From positions 1 through 64,000 of the forward strand of contig NZ_CANMTQ010000010.1 of the NCBI RefSeq assembly GCF_947500835.1: a DNA stretch of 64,000 nt, written 5' to 3'. Positions 26,237 to 34,965 of this stretch are shown here, one piece after another. How positions within the stretch are numbered: position 1 is the stretch's first letter; every line of letters starts with the position of its first letter. Source of the stretch: an uncultured Halomonas sp. GTDB lineage: Bacteria > Pseudomonadota > Gammaproteobacteria > Pseudomonadales > Halomonadaceae. The position numbers and the translations under genes are program-made. The notes under the pieces were generated by a model. That model had not been told where the DNA came from. It saw nothing but the letters and a program-made list of their open reading frames with translations, and made no database searches.

Positions 26237-27304
26237 ATGAGTTATGAAGTGACTATCGAGCCCACCGGTGAAGTCATCGATGTCGATGAAGGACAGACAA
26301 TCCTCGACGCCGCCCTGCGCCAAGGAGTGTGGCTACCTTTCGCCTGCGGCCACGGTATCTGCGGTACCTGTAAAGTGCAGGTGCTGGAAGGGGAGGCGGA
26401 GGTGGGCGATGCGTCGCCTTTCGCCCTGCTGGACATGGAGCGCGAGGAAGGCTTTCGTCTCGCCTGCTGCTGCACGCCGGATAGCGATCTGGTTATCGAG
26501 GCGGACGTCGATGAAGACCCGGATTTCGCCGGCCACCAAGTCGGTGACTGGAAGGCGACAGTGGTGGCGATGGAAGCGCTGACGCCGACCATTCGCACCG
26601 TGCGTCTGAGCCTGCCGGAATCCGGCATGGCCTTCCAGGCCGGCCAGTACATCAACCTGCAGCTTCCCGGTGTAGAAGGCGTGCGCGCCTTTTCCATCGC
26701 CACCGTGCCGGGTCAGCCCAACGAGATCGAATTGCATATCCGCAAGGTCCCGGGCGGGGCGGCTACCACTTGGCTGCATGAAAAGCTGGAAGTTGGCCAA
26801 GAACTTGAACTGAGCGGGCCTTATGGTCAGTTCTTCGTGCGCAAGTCGGATCCCAAGGACGTCATTTTCATCGCTGGCGGATCGGGGTTATCGAGTCCCG
26901 AATCAATGATCCTCGATCTGCTCGAAGATGTGGAAGATACGCGCAAGATCACTCTGTTTCAGGGAGCGCGTAACCTCGAGGAACTGTATCACCGCGAGCG
27001 CTTCGATCAATTGGCCAAGGAATACGAGCGCTTCACCTATGTACCGGCCCTCAATGAGCCTCGACCAGAAGACGACTGGAATGGCTTTGTGGGTTTCGTC
27101 CATGAAGCGGCCATCGAGCATTTCAGTGGGCGCTTCAATGGCCATAAAGCCTATCTGTGCGGTCCGCCATTGATGATCGATGCCGCCATCAGTGCCCTGA
27201 TGCAAGGCCGGCTGTTCGAACGCGATATCCATATGGAGCGTTTCTTTACCGCTGCAGATGGCGCTGAGAAGAACACCCGGTCGGCATTGTTCAAGCGAAT
27301 ATAG
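26237..27304 (+). CDS. dmpP: Phenol hydroxylase reductase DmpP (P5)
   Basis: A 355-residue iron-sulfur flavoprotein. The N-terminal plant-type ferredoxin domain has Cys37, Cys42 and Cys45 plus a Cys in ACCCTP (77-79) for the [2Fe-2S] centre. The FAD domain (AGQYINLQLPG, RAFSIAT) and the NAD-binding domain (FIAGGSGLSSPESMI, YLCGPPLMIDA) follow. It takes electrons from NADH and passes them to the oxygenase. The start at 26237 has GAGGAGG just upstream; the frame runs 15 codons further into dmpO and is not used. Confidence 0.96.
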   Translation: MSYEVTIEPTGEVIDVDEGQTILDAALRQGVWLPFACGHGICGTCKVQVLEGEAEVGDASPFALLDMEREEGFRLACCCTPDSDLVIEADVDEDPDFAGHQVGDWKATVVAMEALTPTIRTVRLSLPESGMAFQAGQYINLQLPGVEGVRAFSIATVPGQPNEIELHIRKVPGGAATTWLHEKLEVGQELELSGPYGQFFVRKSDPKDVIFIAGGSGLSSPESMILDLLEDVEDTRKITLFQGARNLEELYHRERFDQLAKEYERFTYVPALNEPRPEDDWNGFVGFVHEAAIEHFSGRFNGHKAYLCGPPLMIDAAISALMQGRLFERDIHMERFFTAADGAEKNTRSALFKRI

Positions 27305-27392
27305 GTCAAGCGGATTTAGCGCAAGTGGATTAAGACCACGCTTCATTAAAAAATGCCTAGCGATTACAAAAAGTACAAGTGAGGAAATAGTC

Positions 27393-28337
27393 ATGAACGT
27401 GAAAATTTACGATACCCCCGAGGTCCAGAACTTTCTCAACGTCGTCAGCGGTTTTGACAAGGAGGGTGGCAGCGATCGCGCCAAGCAGATCGTGCATCGC
27501 CTGCTGTCGGACGTGTACCGGCTGATCGATGATTTCGACGTCACCCCGGATGAATTCTGGGCGGCAGTCAATCTGTTCAATGAGCTCGGCGGCGCCAAGC
27601 AGGGCGGTCTCCTTGCACCGGGACTGGGCTTCGATCACTACCTGGACATGCGCATGGACGCCGCGGAAGCGCAAGCCGTGATCGAAGGCACCACGCCGCG
27701 CACCATAGAAGGCCCGCTGTATGTCGCCGGTGCACCGGTGTCCGAGGGTTTCGCGCGCATGGACGACGGTAGTGACAGCGACTCCGAGGTCATGTGGCTG
27801 ACCGGCCAGGTACGCGATACCGCAGGCAAGCCGATTGCCGGCGCCCAGGTAGAGATCTGGCACGCGGACGCCAAGGGCAACTACTCCTTCTTTGACCCGT
27901 CCCAGTCTGACTACCATTTGCGTCGTACCATCATCGCCGACGACGAGGGGCGTTATCGGGCACGTAGCATCATTCCTTCCGGCTATGGCTGCCCGCCGGA
28001 TAGCCCCACCCAACAAGTGCTCGATCTGCTTGGTCGTCACGGTCAGCGCCCGGCGCATATTCACTTCTTCTTCTCTGCCCCGGGCTATCGCCACCTGACC
28101 ACCCAGATCAACCTGGCCGGCGACCCCTACACCTTCGATGACTTCGCTTTTGCCACGCGAGAGGAGCTGGTGGTGGAGGGCAAGCGCATCGAAGATCCCG
28201 CAGAAGTTAAGCAGCGTGAACTCGAGGGTCCCTTCACCGAGGTGGTGTTCGACGTGGTGCTGCCGGCGACCGAGGACCCCGAACTGCAGCAGCGTCACAA
28301 GCGTGCCCGTGCGCTGGAAGGCGAAGCAGCCCAATAA
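27393..28337 (+). CDS. catA: Catechol 1,2-dioxygenase
   Basis: A 314-residue intradiol dioxygenase that opens catechol between the hydroxyls to cis,cis-muconate. The non-haem Fe(III) ligands are Tyr164, Tyr198 (SGYGCP), His222 and His224 (AHIHFF), matching the family spacing. The N-terminal helical dimer domain is present (residues 1-100). The start at 27393 has GAGG ahead of it. It lies 88 bp after dmpP and so joins phenol hydroxylation to ortho cleavage; many dmp operons use meta cleavage instead. The next enzymes, CatB and CatC, are not in this window. Confidence 0.96.
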   Translation: MNVKIYDTPEVQNFLNVVSGFDKEGGSDRAKQIVHRLLSDVYRLIDDFDVTPDEFWAAVNLFNELGGAKQGGLLAPGLGFDHYLDMRMDAAEAQAVIEGTTPRTIEGPLYVAGAPVSEGFARMDDGSDSDSEVMWLTGQVRDTAGKPIAGAQVEIWHADAKGNYSFFDPSQSDYHLRRTIIADDEGRYRARSIIPSGYGCPPDSPTQQVLDLLGRHGQRPAHIHFFFSAPGYRHLTTQINLAGDPYTFDDFAFATREELVVEGKRIEDPAEVKQRELEGPFTEVVFDVVLPATEDPELQQRHKRARALEGEAAQ

Positions 28338-28408
28338 AGAAGTCGAACAGGCCGGCACTCGATGCCCGGGTGCTGGCTTTAGCATAATGACAACAAGGAA
28401 CTTCCTCA

Positions 28409-29308
28409 ATGAAGCAACGCGTCCCTCTTGCATGTGCCATGGCGTTAGCGGCTGTCTCCCTTTCTTCCCCGGTGTTGGCAGTCAACGGTCATTACGTGTC
28501 CGGTGTCGAAGGCATAGGCGGTGCCAGCGTGCCACCTCCAGGACTCTACTACCGCGGCTATCTGGTGCACTACGACATCGATCGCTTCCGCGATGGCCAG
28601 GGTGACAAGGTGCCTGGTAGCAACACCGGCGAGGTCACGGCGTTGGCCAATCGAGTGATCTGGATTACCGACAAGAAATTTCTCGGCGCCGACTATGGCA
28701 TGGAAACCATCATCCCGGTGCAGGATGTTTCGCTTGATTTCAAAGGGCTCGGAGTCGATGACAGCGATAGCGGGCTTAACGACATCTTTGTCGGACCCGT
28801 GGTACTGGGCTGGCATGGCCGGCAGTGGGATGCGGTTTTTACCGCCGGCTACTGGTTCGATACCGCTGACTATGATGACGGGGCGGCGGCTTCGCTGGGC
28901 AAGGGCTTTGGCACCACCATGCTGACCCTGGGTGGAGCCTGGCACTTCGACGCGGCGAAGACCTGGTCATTCTCGGCGCTGTCGCGCTACGAGATCAAAG
29001 GCGAGCAGGACGACACCGGCATTATCCCCGGCGATAGTTGGCTATTGGAGTGGGCGCTGAGTCATCGTCTGGCAAATGGTCTGGAACTGGGATTGGTGGG
29101 ATACGACGCCTGGCAGCTGGAAAGTGATAAGGATGTACCGGCGGGGCTGCCCGATGACAAGGCCGAGCAGCATGCCTTGGGCGCCGAGGTCGGTTATTTC
29201 TGGCCTGGCCTGGGACTCGGCCTGAATGGCGCTTACTACAATGAGTATGACAACAAGGCACGTCCCGAAGGCGATCTATTGCGTCTGACGCTTACTAAGG
29301 CGTTTTGA
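28409..29308 (+). CDS. Outer-membrane channel of phenol degradation clusters
   Basis: A 299-residue protein with a signal peptide (MKQRVPLACAMALAAVSLSS, cut after PVLA) and a beta-barrel that ends in a terminal phenylalanine (LRLTLTKAF). The start VNGHYVSGVEGIGGASVPPPG, then YLVHYDIDRFRD, is typical of the family annotated as MetA-pathway phenol degradation (SphA/PhlX-like), often found beside aromatic catabolic genes. It probably lets phenols or other hydrophobic aromatics cross the outer membrane (family knowledge and inference). It is placed between catA and pchC and is 71 bp from catA. Confidence 0.85.
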   Translation: MKQRVPLACAMALAAVSLSSPVLAVNGHYVSGVEGIGGASVPPPGLYYRGYLVHYDIDRFRDGQGDKVPGSNTGEVTALANRVIWITDKKFLGADYGMETIIPVQDVSLDFKGLGVDDSDSGLNDIFVGPVVLGWHGRQWDAVFTAGYWFDTADYDDGAAASLGKGFGTTMLTLGGAWHFDAAKTWSFSALSRYEIKGEQDDTGIIPGDSWLLEWALSHRLANGLELGLVGYDAWQLESDKDVPAGLPDDKAEQHALGAEVGYFWPGLGLGLNGAYYNEYDNKARPEGDLLRLTLTKAF

Positions 29309-29359
29309 CGCCTAGGCGCAATGCCGCTGAATGAGCCAACCAACAACAGGACTCTCTTT

Positions 29360-29710
29360 ATGAAAACTCTGTTTGCCCTGACTCTGAGTATGGCCTTCAT
29401 CGGCTTGGCTGTTGCCGATGAAACTACCCCCAACAGTGGCTCCAAACCAGCGTCTCGCAGTCCCGAGAAGGTGTACAACAGCGTTTGCGCACATTGTCAC
29501 GAAATGGGCGTGGCCCGCACGGTAGCGCCGATCACTCAGGCATACCCTGAAACAGCCCGAGAAACGCGAGGCAATTACATACGCTATACCGTGCGTCATG
29601 GGCGAGCCGCCATGCCCGCCTTTCGTCATTCGGAAGTCTCGGAAACCGAGCTGGATTCTCTGATCCAGGCTCTGATGAGCGGACAACTGAACTCAAATGC
29701 AGCGCCGTGA
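29360..29710 (+). CDS. pchC: p-Cresol methylhydroxylase cytochrome c subunit
   Basis: A 116-residue periplasmic cytochrome. After a signal peptide (residues 1-19, ending LAVA) it has one haem c site CAHCH (Cys43, Cys46, His47) and a likely Met85 axial ligand (RAAMPAF). In p-cresol methylhydroxylase this subunit accepts electrons from the FAD of PchF and hands them to other cytochromes or an azurin. The start at 29360 gives a clean signal peptide. The pchX and pchF genes follow directly, as in Pseudomonas p-cresol clusters. Confidence 0.9.
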   Translation: MKTLFALTLSMAFIGLAVADETTPNSGSKPASRSPEKVYNSVCAHCHEMGVARTVAPITQAYPETARETRGNYIRYTVRHGRAAMPAFRHSEVSETELDSLIQALMSGQLNSNAAP

Positions 29711-29728
29711 TCCCGGAGGATAATGACG

Positions 29729-30379
29729 ATGGCTATAACCCGTAGACAGCTGTTGAAGCGAGGCTCGTTGCTTGCTGCCGCTACCCCCGTGACGCTTAAT
29801 TTTGCTTTCGGCGGTGGCGCGTACGACATGCCGTTCACCAATGAGGACATAGTGCTCTATGGCGAGCGCAGCGATACCTCCGAGCTAGGGCTGGCGTTTC
29901 GCGAGCTTGGCTTCAGGCCGCACTATGCGGGCGCTTTTTCTACATATGTCACCGAGCTGGCCCGAGGCAAGTGGATCGCCGGTTTTACTGACGAAGTGGG
30001 GCTCCTGATGCTTGGCGGCGCCTTGCAGGGTGGTCGGGGGCGGCTGCTAGCGGTGGGGCGTCATCGAGAGTATCCCGATGAAAGCGAACACTGGCTGCAG
30101 CATTATGTCGATGCCGACAAGGCCAAGCACGTTTTCGCGCTACGTCAACCCGACGGTGCAAAACTACGCTGGCATCTCCATCGTCCTGGCATGCCACGTC
30201 AAATGGCGACTGTTTCGCACCTTCAGCGCTGGCAGCAGAGTCTGGGAGCGCATTACGCCCAGCTCGTCGTTCATGCCAAGCCGTCATATCAGGCGGGGCA
30301 TTGGCAGTCGTCCCATACGGATTGTCCGATCGTACGCGGCGCCTCTCAGCAGACCATCAGCTTCCTGGCTCGCACTTGA
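29729..30379 (+). CDS. pchX: PchX-like exported protein of unknown function
   Basis: A 216-residue protein between pchC and pchF, the place held by the uncharacterised pchX gene in Pseudomonas p-cresol operons. The N-terminus AITRRQLLKRGSLLAAATPVTL is a twin-arginine signal, so the mature part is probably exported folded. The rest has no motif I can name; it contains HYAGAFSTYVTELARGKWIAGF and a histidine/tryptophan-rich stretch. The start at 29729 is preferred because GGAGG lies nine bases upstream; an ATG six bases earlier is also possible. A role in maturing or exporting the flavocytochrome is an inference from position. The symbol rests on gene order. Confidence 0.65.
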   Translation: MAITRRQLLKRGSLLAAATPVTLNFAFGGGAYDMPFTNEDIVLYGERSDTSELGLAFRELGFRPHYAGAFSTYVTELARGKWIAGFTDEVGLLMLGGALQGGRGRLLAVGRHREYPDESEHWLQHYVDADKAKHVFALRQPDGAKLRWHLHRPGMPRQMATVSHLQRWQQSLGAHYAQLVVHAKPSYQAGHWQSSHTDCPIVRGASQQTISFLART

Positions 30380-30415
30380 AGCCGTTCGACAATTTTGACA
30401 ATAAAGGTCAAATCC

Positions 30416-31984
30416 ATGAGCAATCAAGAACGCGTTCTTCCCAAAGGTGTCAGCGCCAAGGATTTCGATCAGGCACTGGTACGCTTTCGTGAAATTCTTG
30501 GTGACGACAATGTCCTGGTAAGCGAAGAGTATCTGGCGCCCTACACCAAGATCATGATGGCCGCGGACGATCAGGATTATATTCCCTCTGCCGCGATCAC
30601 TCTCACTACCACGGAACAGGTGCAGGACGTCGTGCGGGCCTGTAACCAGTACAAGGTGCCGGTTTGGCCGATCTCCACGGGCAAGAATATCGGCTATGGC
30701 AGTGCCGCTCCCGGGGAAACCGGCCAGGTAGTGATGGATCTGCGCAATATGAACAAGATCATCGACGTGGACCCGGACGTGGCCACGGCGTTGATCGAGC
30801 CCGGCGTCACCTATCAAGCGCTCTACGACTACATCAAGGAGAAAGACTACAAGCTATGGCTTGATCCACCGGCGCCCTCCGCGGTGGCCGGTCCAGTGGG
30901 CAACACGCTGGATCGCGGCGTGGGTTACACCCCCTACGGGGAGCACTTTCTGTTCCAGTGCGGCATGGAAGTGGTGCTTCCTAACGGCGAGGTGTTGCGT
31001 ACCGGCATGGGCGGCATCGAGAACTCCTCCGCCTGGCAGGTCTACAAGTGGGGCTATGGGCCTTATCTGGATGGTCTGTTCACCCAGTCCAACTACGGCA
31101 TCGTGACCAAGATGGAGTTGTGGCTGATGCCGGAGCCGCCGGCCTATCGGCCCTTCTTGATCCAGTATCAGGACCCCGAGGACATCGAGGAAATCGTCGA
31201 TACGCTACGCCCGCTGCGGATCAGCCAGATCATTCCCAATGCGGTGGTCATTGCCCACGCACTGTACGATGCTGCGTCTCATGTCAAGCGCTCCAAATAC
31301 TATGGCGGCGAGGGCGCCATTTCGCGGGAAGCCGTCGAGCGTATAAAGCAGGAAGAGGGTATCGGCGAGTGGAATGTTTATGCTGCTCTCTACGGTACCC
31401 CGGAGCAGATCGAGGTCAACTGGAAAATCGTCGAGCAGGCCTTCGGCAAGAGTGGCAAGGCCAGAATCATGTACGGCGATGAAGCTCATGAGGCATCCAG
31501 CTCTTTCAACTACCGAGCGGCGCTGATGAAGGGCGATATGAACATGCAGGAGTTCGGCCTGTACAACTGGCGCGGCGGCGGCGGCTCCATGTGGTTCGCG
31601 CCAGTGACTACGTCCAAGGGCGCGGAGACTCGGGATCAGGCCGAGTTGGCCCAGAACATCCTCGATAAATACGGCTTCGATTATGTGGGGGAGTACATCG
31701 TCGGCTGGCGGGACATGCACCATATCATCGATCTTTTATACAATCGCCAGGATGCGGAAGAAACGAAGCGTGCCCATGACTGCTTCGCTGAGCTGATCGA
31801 CGAATTTGCCAAGCGTGGCTACGGCATCTACCGCACCAATCCGGCCTTCATGGAGCAGGTGGCGAACACCTACGGTCAGACCCTACGTAATGTGCATACT
31901 CAGCTAAAAAAATCCTTCGATCCCAACGACATCATTGCACCGGGCAGATCGGGGATTCGTCTGGATAACGACGCCACTTCTTGA
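30416..31984 (+). CDS. pchF: p-Cresol methylhydroxylase flavoprotein subunit
   Basis: A 522-residue flavoprotein of the vanillyl-alcohol oxidase family. It oxidises p-cresol to 4-hydroxybenzyl alcohol and on to 4-hydroxybenzaldehyde, using water as the oxygen source. The FAD domain has [18 protein letters not shown] and a C-terminal [13 protein letters not shown]. The tyrosine of [11 protein letters not shown] is residue 383 and lines up with Tyr384 of the Pseudomonas enzyme, where FAD is bound covalently. The length agrees with PchF. It has no signal peptide, yet its cytochrome partner is periplasmic, as in the known enzyme. It ends in tandem stops (TGA TAG). Confidence 0.95.
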   Translation: MSNQERVLPKGVSAKDFDQALVRFREILGDDNVLVSEEYLAPYTKIMMAADDQDYIPSAAITLTTTEQVQDVVRACNQYKVPVWPISTGKNIGYGSAAPGETGQVVMDLRNMNKIIDVDPDVATALIEPGVTYQALYDYIKEKDYKLWLDPPAPSAVAGPVGNTLDRGVGYTPYGEHFLFQCGMEVVLPNGEVLRTGMGGIENSSAWQVYKWGYGPYLDGLFTQSNYGIVTKMELWLMPEPPAYRPFLIQYQDPEDIEEIVDTLRPLRISQIIPNAVVIAHALYDAASHVKRSKYYGGEGAISREAVERIKQEEGIGEWNVYAALYGTPEQIEVNWKIVEQAFGKSGKARIMYGDEAHEASSSFNYRAALMKGDMNMQEFGLYNWRGGGGSMWFAPVTTSKGAETRDQAELAQNILDKYGFDYVGEYIVGWRDMHHIIDLLYNRQDAEETKRAHDCFAELIDEFAKRGYGIYRTNPAFMEQVANTYGQTLRNVHTQLKKSFDPNDIIAPGRSGIRLDNDATS

Positions 31985-31987
31985 TAG

Positions 31988-32092
31988 CCATCGGCCTTGT
32001 TCGGCCAGACCGACGAGCAACTGCCGGCGGGAATGCGCAACGACTACGACGATGACGTCGTATTGGCGGAAGACCTGGCTATCTACCGCTAA
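31988..32092 (+). pseudogene. Coding-like remnant between pchF and the aldehyde dehydrogenase
   Basis: After the tandem stops of pchF the same frame stays open for 34 codons and reads [15 protein letters not shown], then [19 protein letters not shown] and a stop. Third positions are mostly G or C, as in the real genes around it. There is no upstream start; the only ATG would give 19 residues. It looks like the end of a lost gene, but I cannot name the family. Confidence 0.4.
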
Positions 32093-32150
32093 AATCATCA
32101 GGGTGAAAGACGCGACCGGCATGGAAAACCTGGTAAAAGGAGGCGATGTC

Positions 32151-33617
32151 ATGAGTGAACGTTACAAGGACCTGCATCTACAACCATTGGCGGGGGAATG
32201 GCGCCAGGGTAGCGGTGAGCGCGAAGTAACGGTAATAGATCCTTACCAGCAGACTGAGCTGCTCAAGATCACGCTGGCCAACCGTGAAGATTTGGACGCC
32301 GCTTACCAGCGTGCCCAGGCAGTCCAACCGGAATGGGCGGCCAAGCCCCCGGCGGAGCGGGCCGCATTGATGCATCGAGTCGTCGCGCTGTTCGACGAAC
32401 GTAAGGACGAGATCATTGACTGGCTGGTGCGCGAGTCCGGAAGCACTCGTGTAAAAGCTAATATCGAGTGGGGGGCGGCGCGCGCCATCACCCTGGAAGC
32501 GGCGAGCATGCCAAGCCGGGTGCATGGCATGACCCTGACCAGCGACATTCCCGGCAAGGAAAATCGTGTCTATCGCAAGCCGCTTGGTGTGGTCGGGGTA
32601 ATCAGTCCCTGGAATTTTCCACTGCATCTTTCCCAGCGCTCCATCGCCCCGGCCATCGCCTTGGGCAACGCCGTAGTGGTCAAGCCTGCCAGCGATACTC
32701 CGGTGACCGGGGGACTATTGCTGGCACGGCTGTTCGACGAGGCCGGCCTGCCCAATGGAGTGCTTAGCGTGGTGGTGGGGTCCGGCAGCGAGATTGGCGA
32801 TGCCTTCGTCGAACACGCGGTGCCCAGCTTGATTTCCTTTACCGGCTCCACTCCGGTTGGGCGGCGTATCGGCGGCATCTGCAGCGGCGGCGAGCACATC
32901 AAGCAGGTTGCCTTGGAGCTTGGCGGCAACAGCCCCTTCGTGGTGCTCGACGATGCGGATGTCGACCAGGCAGTGAATGCGTCGTTGGCCGGCAAGTTCT
33001 TGCATCAGGGTCAGATCTGCATGGCGATCAATCGGATCATCGTCCATGAGCGTCTCTACGACGACTTCGTTTCGCGTTTTGTCGAACGGGCCAAGACTCT
33101 CAAGTATGGTGATCCAGCAGCGGAAGGCATCGTGATCGGACCGATCATCAATGCCAAGCAACGCGAAGGGCTCGAGGCCAAGATCGCAAAGGCTAGGGAA
33201 GAGGGCGCCACGGTGTTGCTGGACGGCGAGATTCAGGGCCAGGTGGTGCCGCCTCATGTGTTTGGCGATGTGACCCCCGCCATGGACATCAGCCGCGAGG
33301 AAATCTTCGGCCCCCTGGTAGGTATCCAGAAGGCTCGGGACGAAGCCCACGCTCTGGAGCTGGCTAACGACACCCAGTATGGCCTTTCCAGCGCGGTGTT
33401 CTCTGGCGATCTGGATCGTGGCCTGCGTTTTGCCCAGGGCATTCGTGCTGGCATGGTTCATGTCAACGATATGCCGGTCAATGATGAACCCAATGTGCCC
33501 TTCGGTGGCGAGAAGAACTCCGGGCTTGGGCGTTTCAATGGGGAATGGGCGATCGAGGAGTTCACCACGGACCAATGGATCAGTGTGCAGCATCAGGCGC
33601 GGCAGTATCCGTTTTAG
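32151..33617 (+). CDS. pchA: 4-Hydroxybenzaldehyde dehydrogenase (benzaldehyde dehydrogenase type)
   Basis: A 488-residue NAD(P)-dependent aldehyde dehydrogenase of the XylC/vanillin dehydrogenase kind. Catalytic residues are all present: Asn155 in SPWNFP, Glu256 in LELGGN and Cys290 in GQICMA; the [11 protein letters not shown] cofactor loop is also there. In this cluster it would turn 4-hydroxybenzaldehyde into 4-hydroxybenzoate, the job of PchA in Pseudomonas, but there pchA precedes pchC and here it follows pchF. AGGAGG lies seven bases before the start at 32151. The family tie is firm; the exact substrate is from context. Confidence 0.88.
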   Translation: MSERYKDLHLQPLAGEWRQGSGEREVTVIDPYQQTELLKITLANREDLDAAYQRAQAVQPEWAAKPPAERAALMHRVVALFDERKDEIIDWLVRESGSTRVKANIEWGAARAITLEAASMPSRVHGMTLTSDIPGKENRVYRKPLGVVGVISPWNFPLHLSQRSIAPAIALGNAVVVKPASDTPVTGGLLLARLFDEAGLPNGVLSVVVGSGSEIGDAFVEHAVPSLISFTGSTPVGRRIGGICSGGEHIKQVALELGGNSPFVVLDDADVDQAVNASLAGKFLHQGQICMAINRIIVHERLYDDFVSRFVERAKTLKYGDPAAEGIVIGPIINAKQREGLEAKIAKAREEGATVLLDGEIQGQVVPPHVFGDVTPAMDISREEIFGPLVGIQKARDEAHALELANDTQYGLSSAVFSGDLDRGLRFAQGIRAGMVHVNDMPVNDEPNVPFGGEKNSGLGRFNGEWAIEEFTTDQWISVQHQARQYPF

Positions 33618-33706
33618 ATCGGTCATGAAGCTGAAGAGTTAATCCTGGCGCCATACGAAATCATCGTGTATGGCGTTTTCACTATTTCAGTCGCAAGGAG
33701 ATACGC

Positions 33707-34798
33707 ATGGATATCAAGGCCGCCGTCACTCACGCGCAAAACGAAGATTTCGCACTTGAATCGGTGCAGCTCGCTGAACCGCAATCCGACGAGGTGCGGA
33801 TCAGGATCGTCGCTACCGGTGTTTGCCATACCGATGCAGTGGCTCGGGATCTGGGGATTGCGCCTTTTCCCATCGTGCTCGGCCACGAGGGCGCCGGTGT
33901 GGTGGAGAAAGTCGGTGACAACGTCACCGATCTGGCGAGCGGCGATCACGTGGTGCTCTCCTTTGCCCACTGTGGCAAGTGCGAAAACTGCCTGACCGGG
34001 CATCCCACCGTGTGCAGCGTCTTCAACGATTTGAACTTCGGCGGCGCCATGGAAGATGGCACTCATCGGCTGTGCCAGCACGGTACCCAACTCGCCACCT
34101 TCTTTGGCCAGTCCTCATTTGGTACCCATGCGGTGGTGCAGGCGCGTAACGCGGTGAAAGTGGATCCCGAAGTAGACCTTGCACTGCTTGGACCATTGGG
34201 CTGTGGTATCCAGACCGGCGCCGGCACGGTGCTCAATCGTCTGAAGCCCGACTTCGGCAGCAGCATCGTGATCTATGGCTGCGGCGCAGTGGGCCTTTCC
34301 GCCATCATGGCGGCGCGAATTGTCGGTTGCCGGCATATCATCGCCGTGGACGTGCACGATAGCCGTTTGAAGCTGGCCGAGGAGCTTGGCGCCACCCACA
34401 GCTTCAACGGCAAGAATGTCGACGTGGTCGAGGAGGTCAAGACGCTGACCGAGGGTGGCAGCCACTACGCGGTGGAAACCACAGGCGTACCGCAGGTGGT
34501 ACGTCAATCCCTTCATGCCCTGCGCCCGCTGGGGCAGTGCGCCATCGTCGGTGTTACCCCGGAAGTGACACTGGACGTGCACAATGATCTGATGGCGGAA
34601 GGCAAAAGCATGATCGGCGTTATCGAGGGTGATTCGGTGCCTCGGGTATTCATTCCGCAACTGGTCGCCTATTACAAGGCCGGTCAGTTCCCCTTCGATA
34701 AGCTGGTCGAGTTCTACGATTTCGACGACATCAACCAGGCCTTCGAGGATTCCAAGCAGGGCAAGACCGTCAAGCCGATATTGAGAATTGGCAAGTGA
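33707..34798 (+). CDS. Zinc-dependent aryl-alcohol dehydrogenase (XylB-like)
   Basis: A 363-residue zinc alcohol dehydrogenase. Catalytic zinc ligands sit in ATGVCHTD and LGHEGAG; the structural zinc uses the four cysteines of HCGKCENCLTGHPTVC. The Rossmann motif is YGCGAVGLSA, and an acidic residue after IIAVDVHD favours NAD. It resembles benzyl alcohol dehydrogenases. PchF can by itself oxidise the alcohol to the aldehyde, so this enzyme probably speeds the 4-hydroxybenzyl alcohol step or widens the substrate range (inference). It lies 89 bp after the aldehyde dehydrogenase and closes the p-cresol block. Confidence 0.87.
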   Translation: MDIKAAVTHAQNEDFALESVQLAEPQSDEVRIRIVATGVCHTDAVARDLGIAPFPIVLGHEGAGVVEKVGDNVTDLASGDHVVLSFAHCGKCENCLTGHPTVCSVFNDLNFGGAMEDGTHRLCQHGTQLATFFGQSSFGTHAVVQARNAVKVDPEVDLALLGPLGCGIQTGAGTVLNRLKPDFGSSIVIYGCGAVGLSAIMAARIVGCRHIIAVDVHDSRLKLAEELGATHSFNGKNVDVVEEVKTLTEGGSHYAVETTGVPQVVRQSLHALRPLGQCAIVGVTPEVTLDVHNDLMAEGKSMIGVIEGDSVPRVFIPQLVAYYKAGQFPFDKLVEFYDFDDINQAFEDSKQGKTVKPILRIGK

Positions 34799-34893
34799 TC
34801 TATAAATTCAGGAAGAACATCTGCGATTCGACCATGGTCGATTTCCATCAAGGGTAGGAGGTGCTATAACTAAACGAATGATAGGCGAACGCA

Positions 34894-34919
34894 TGTTCAT
34901 TATACGAACATTCTATAAT
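34894..34919 (+). promoter_or_regulatory. IclR-type operator and -10 element before the TRAP/pobA operon
   Basis: A 17-bp palindrome TGTTC-ATTATAC-GAACA (34894-34910) is followed three bases later by a perfect TATAAT (34914-34919). The palindrome therefore sits where the -35/-10 spacer would be. The same palindrome occurs beside the IclR gene and before pcaI. The dctP start is at 34966. Confidence 0.75.
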
Positions 34920-34965
34920 GAGCATGCAACGGCGAACAATCACAACGACACATCCGGAGATTCCC

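Noticed and set aside
32391-32403. TGTTCGACGAACG, which resembles the IclR operator
   Set aside because: The spacing between arms is too short, the last base fails, and it lies inside the aldehyde dehydrogenase coding sequence.
34828-34841. The palindrome TCGACCATGGTCGA after the aryl-alcohol dehydrogenase
   Set aside because: It is perfect, but no T-run follows on either strand and it does not match the IclR operator form, so neither terminator nor operator is supported.
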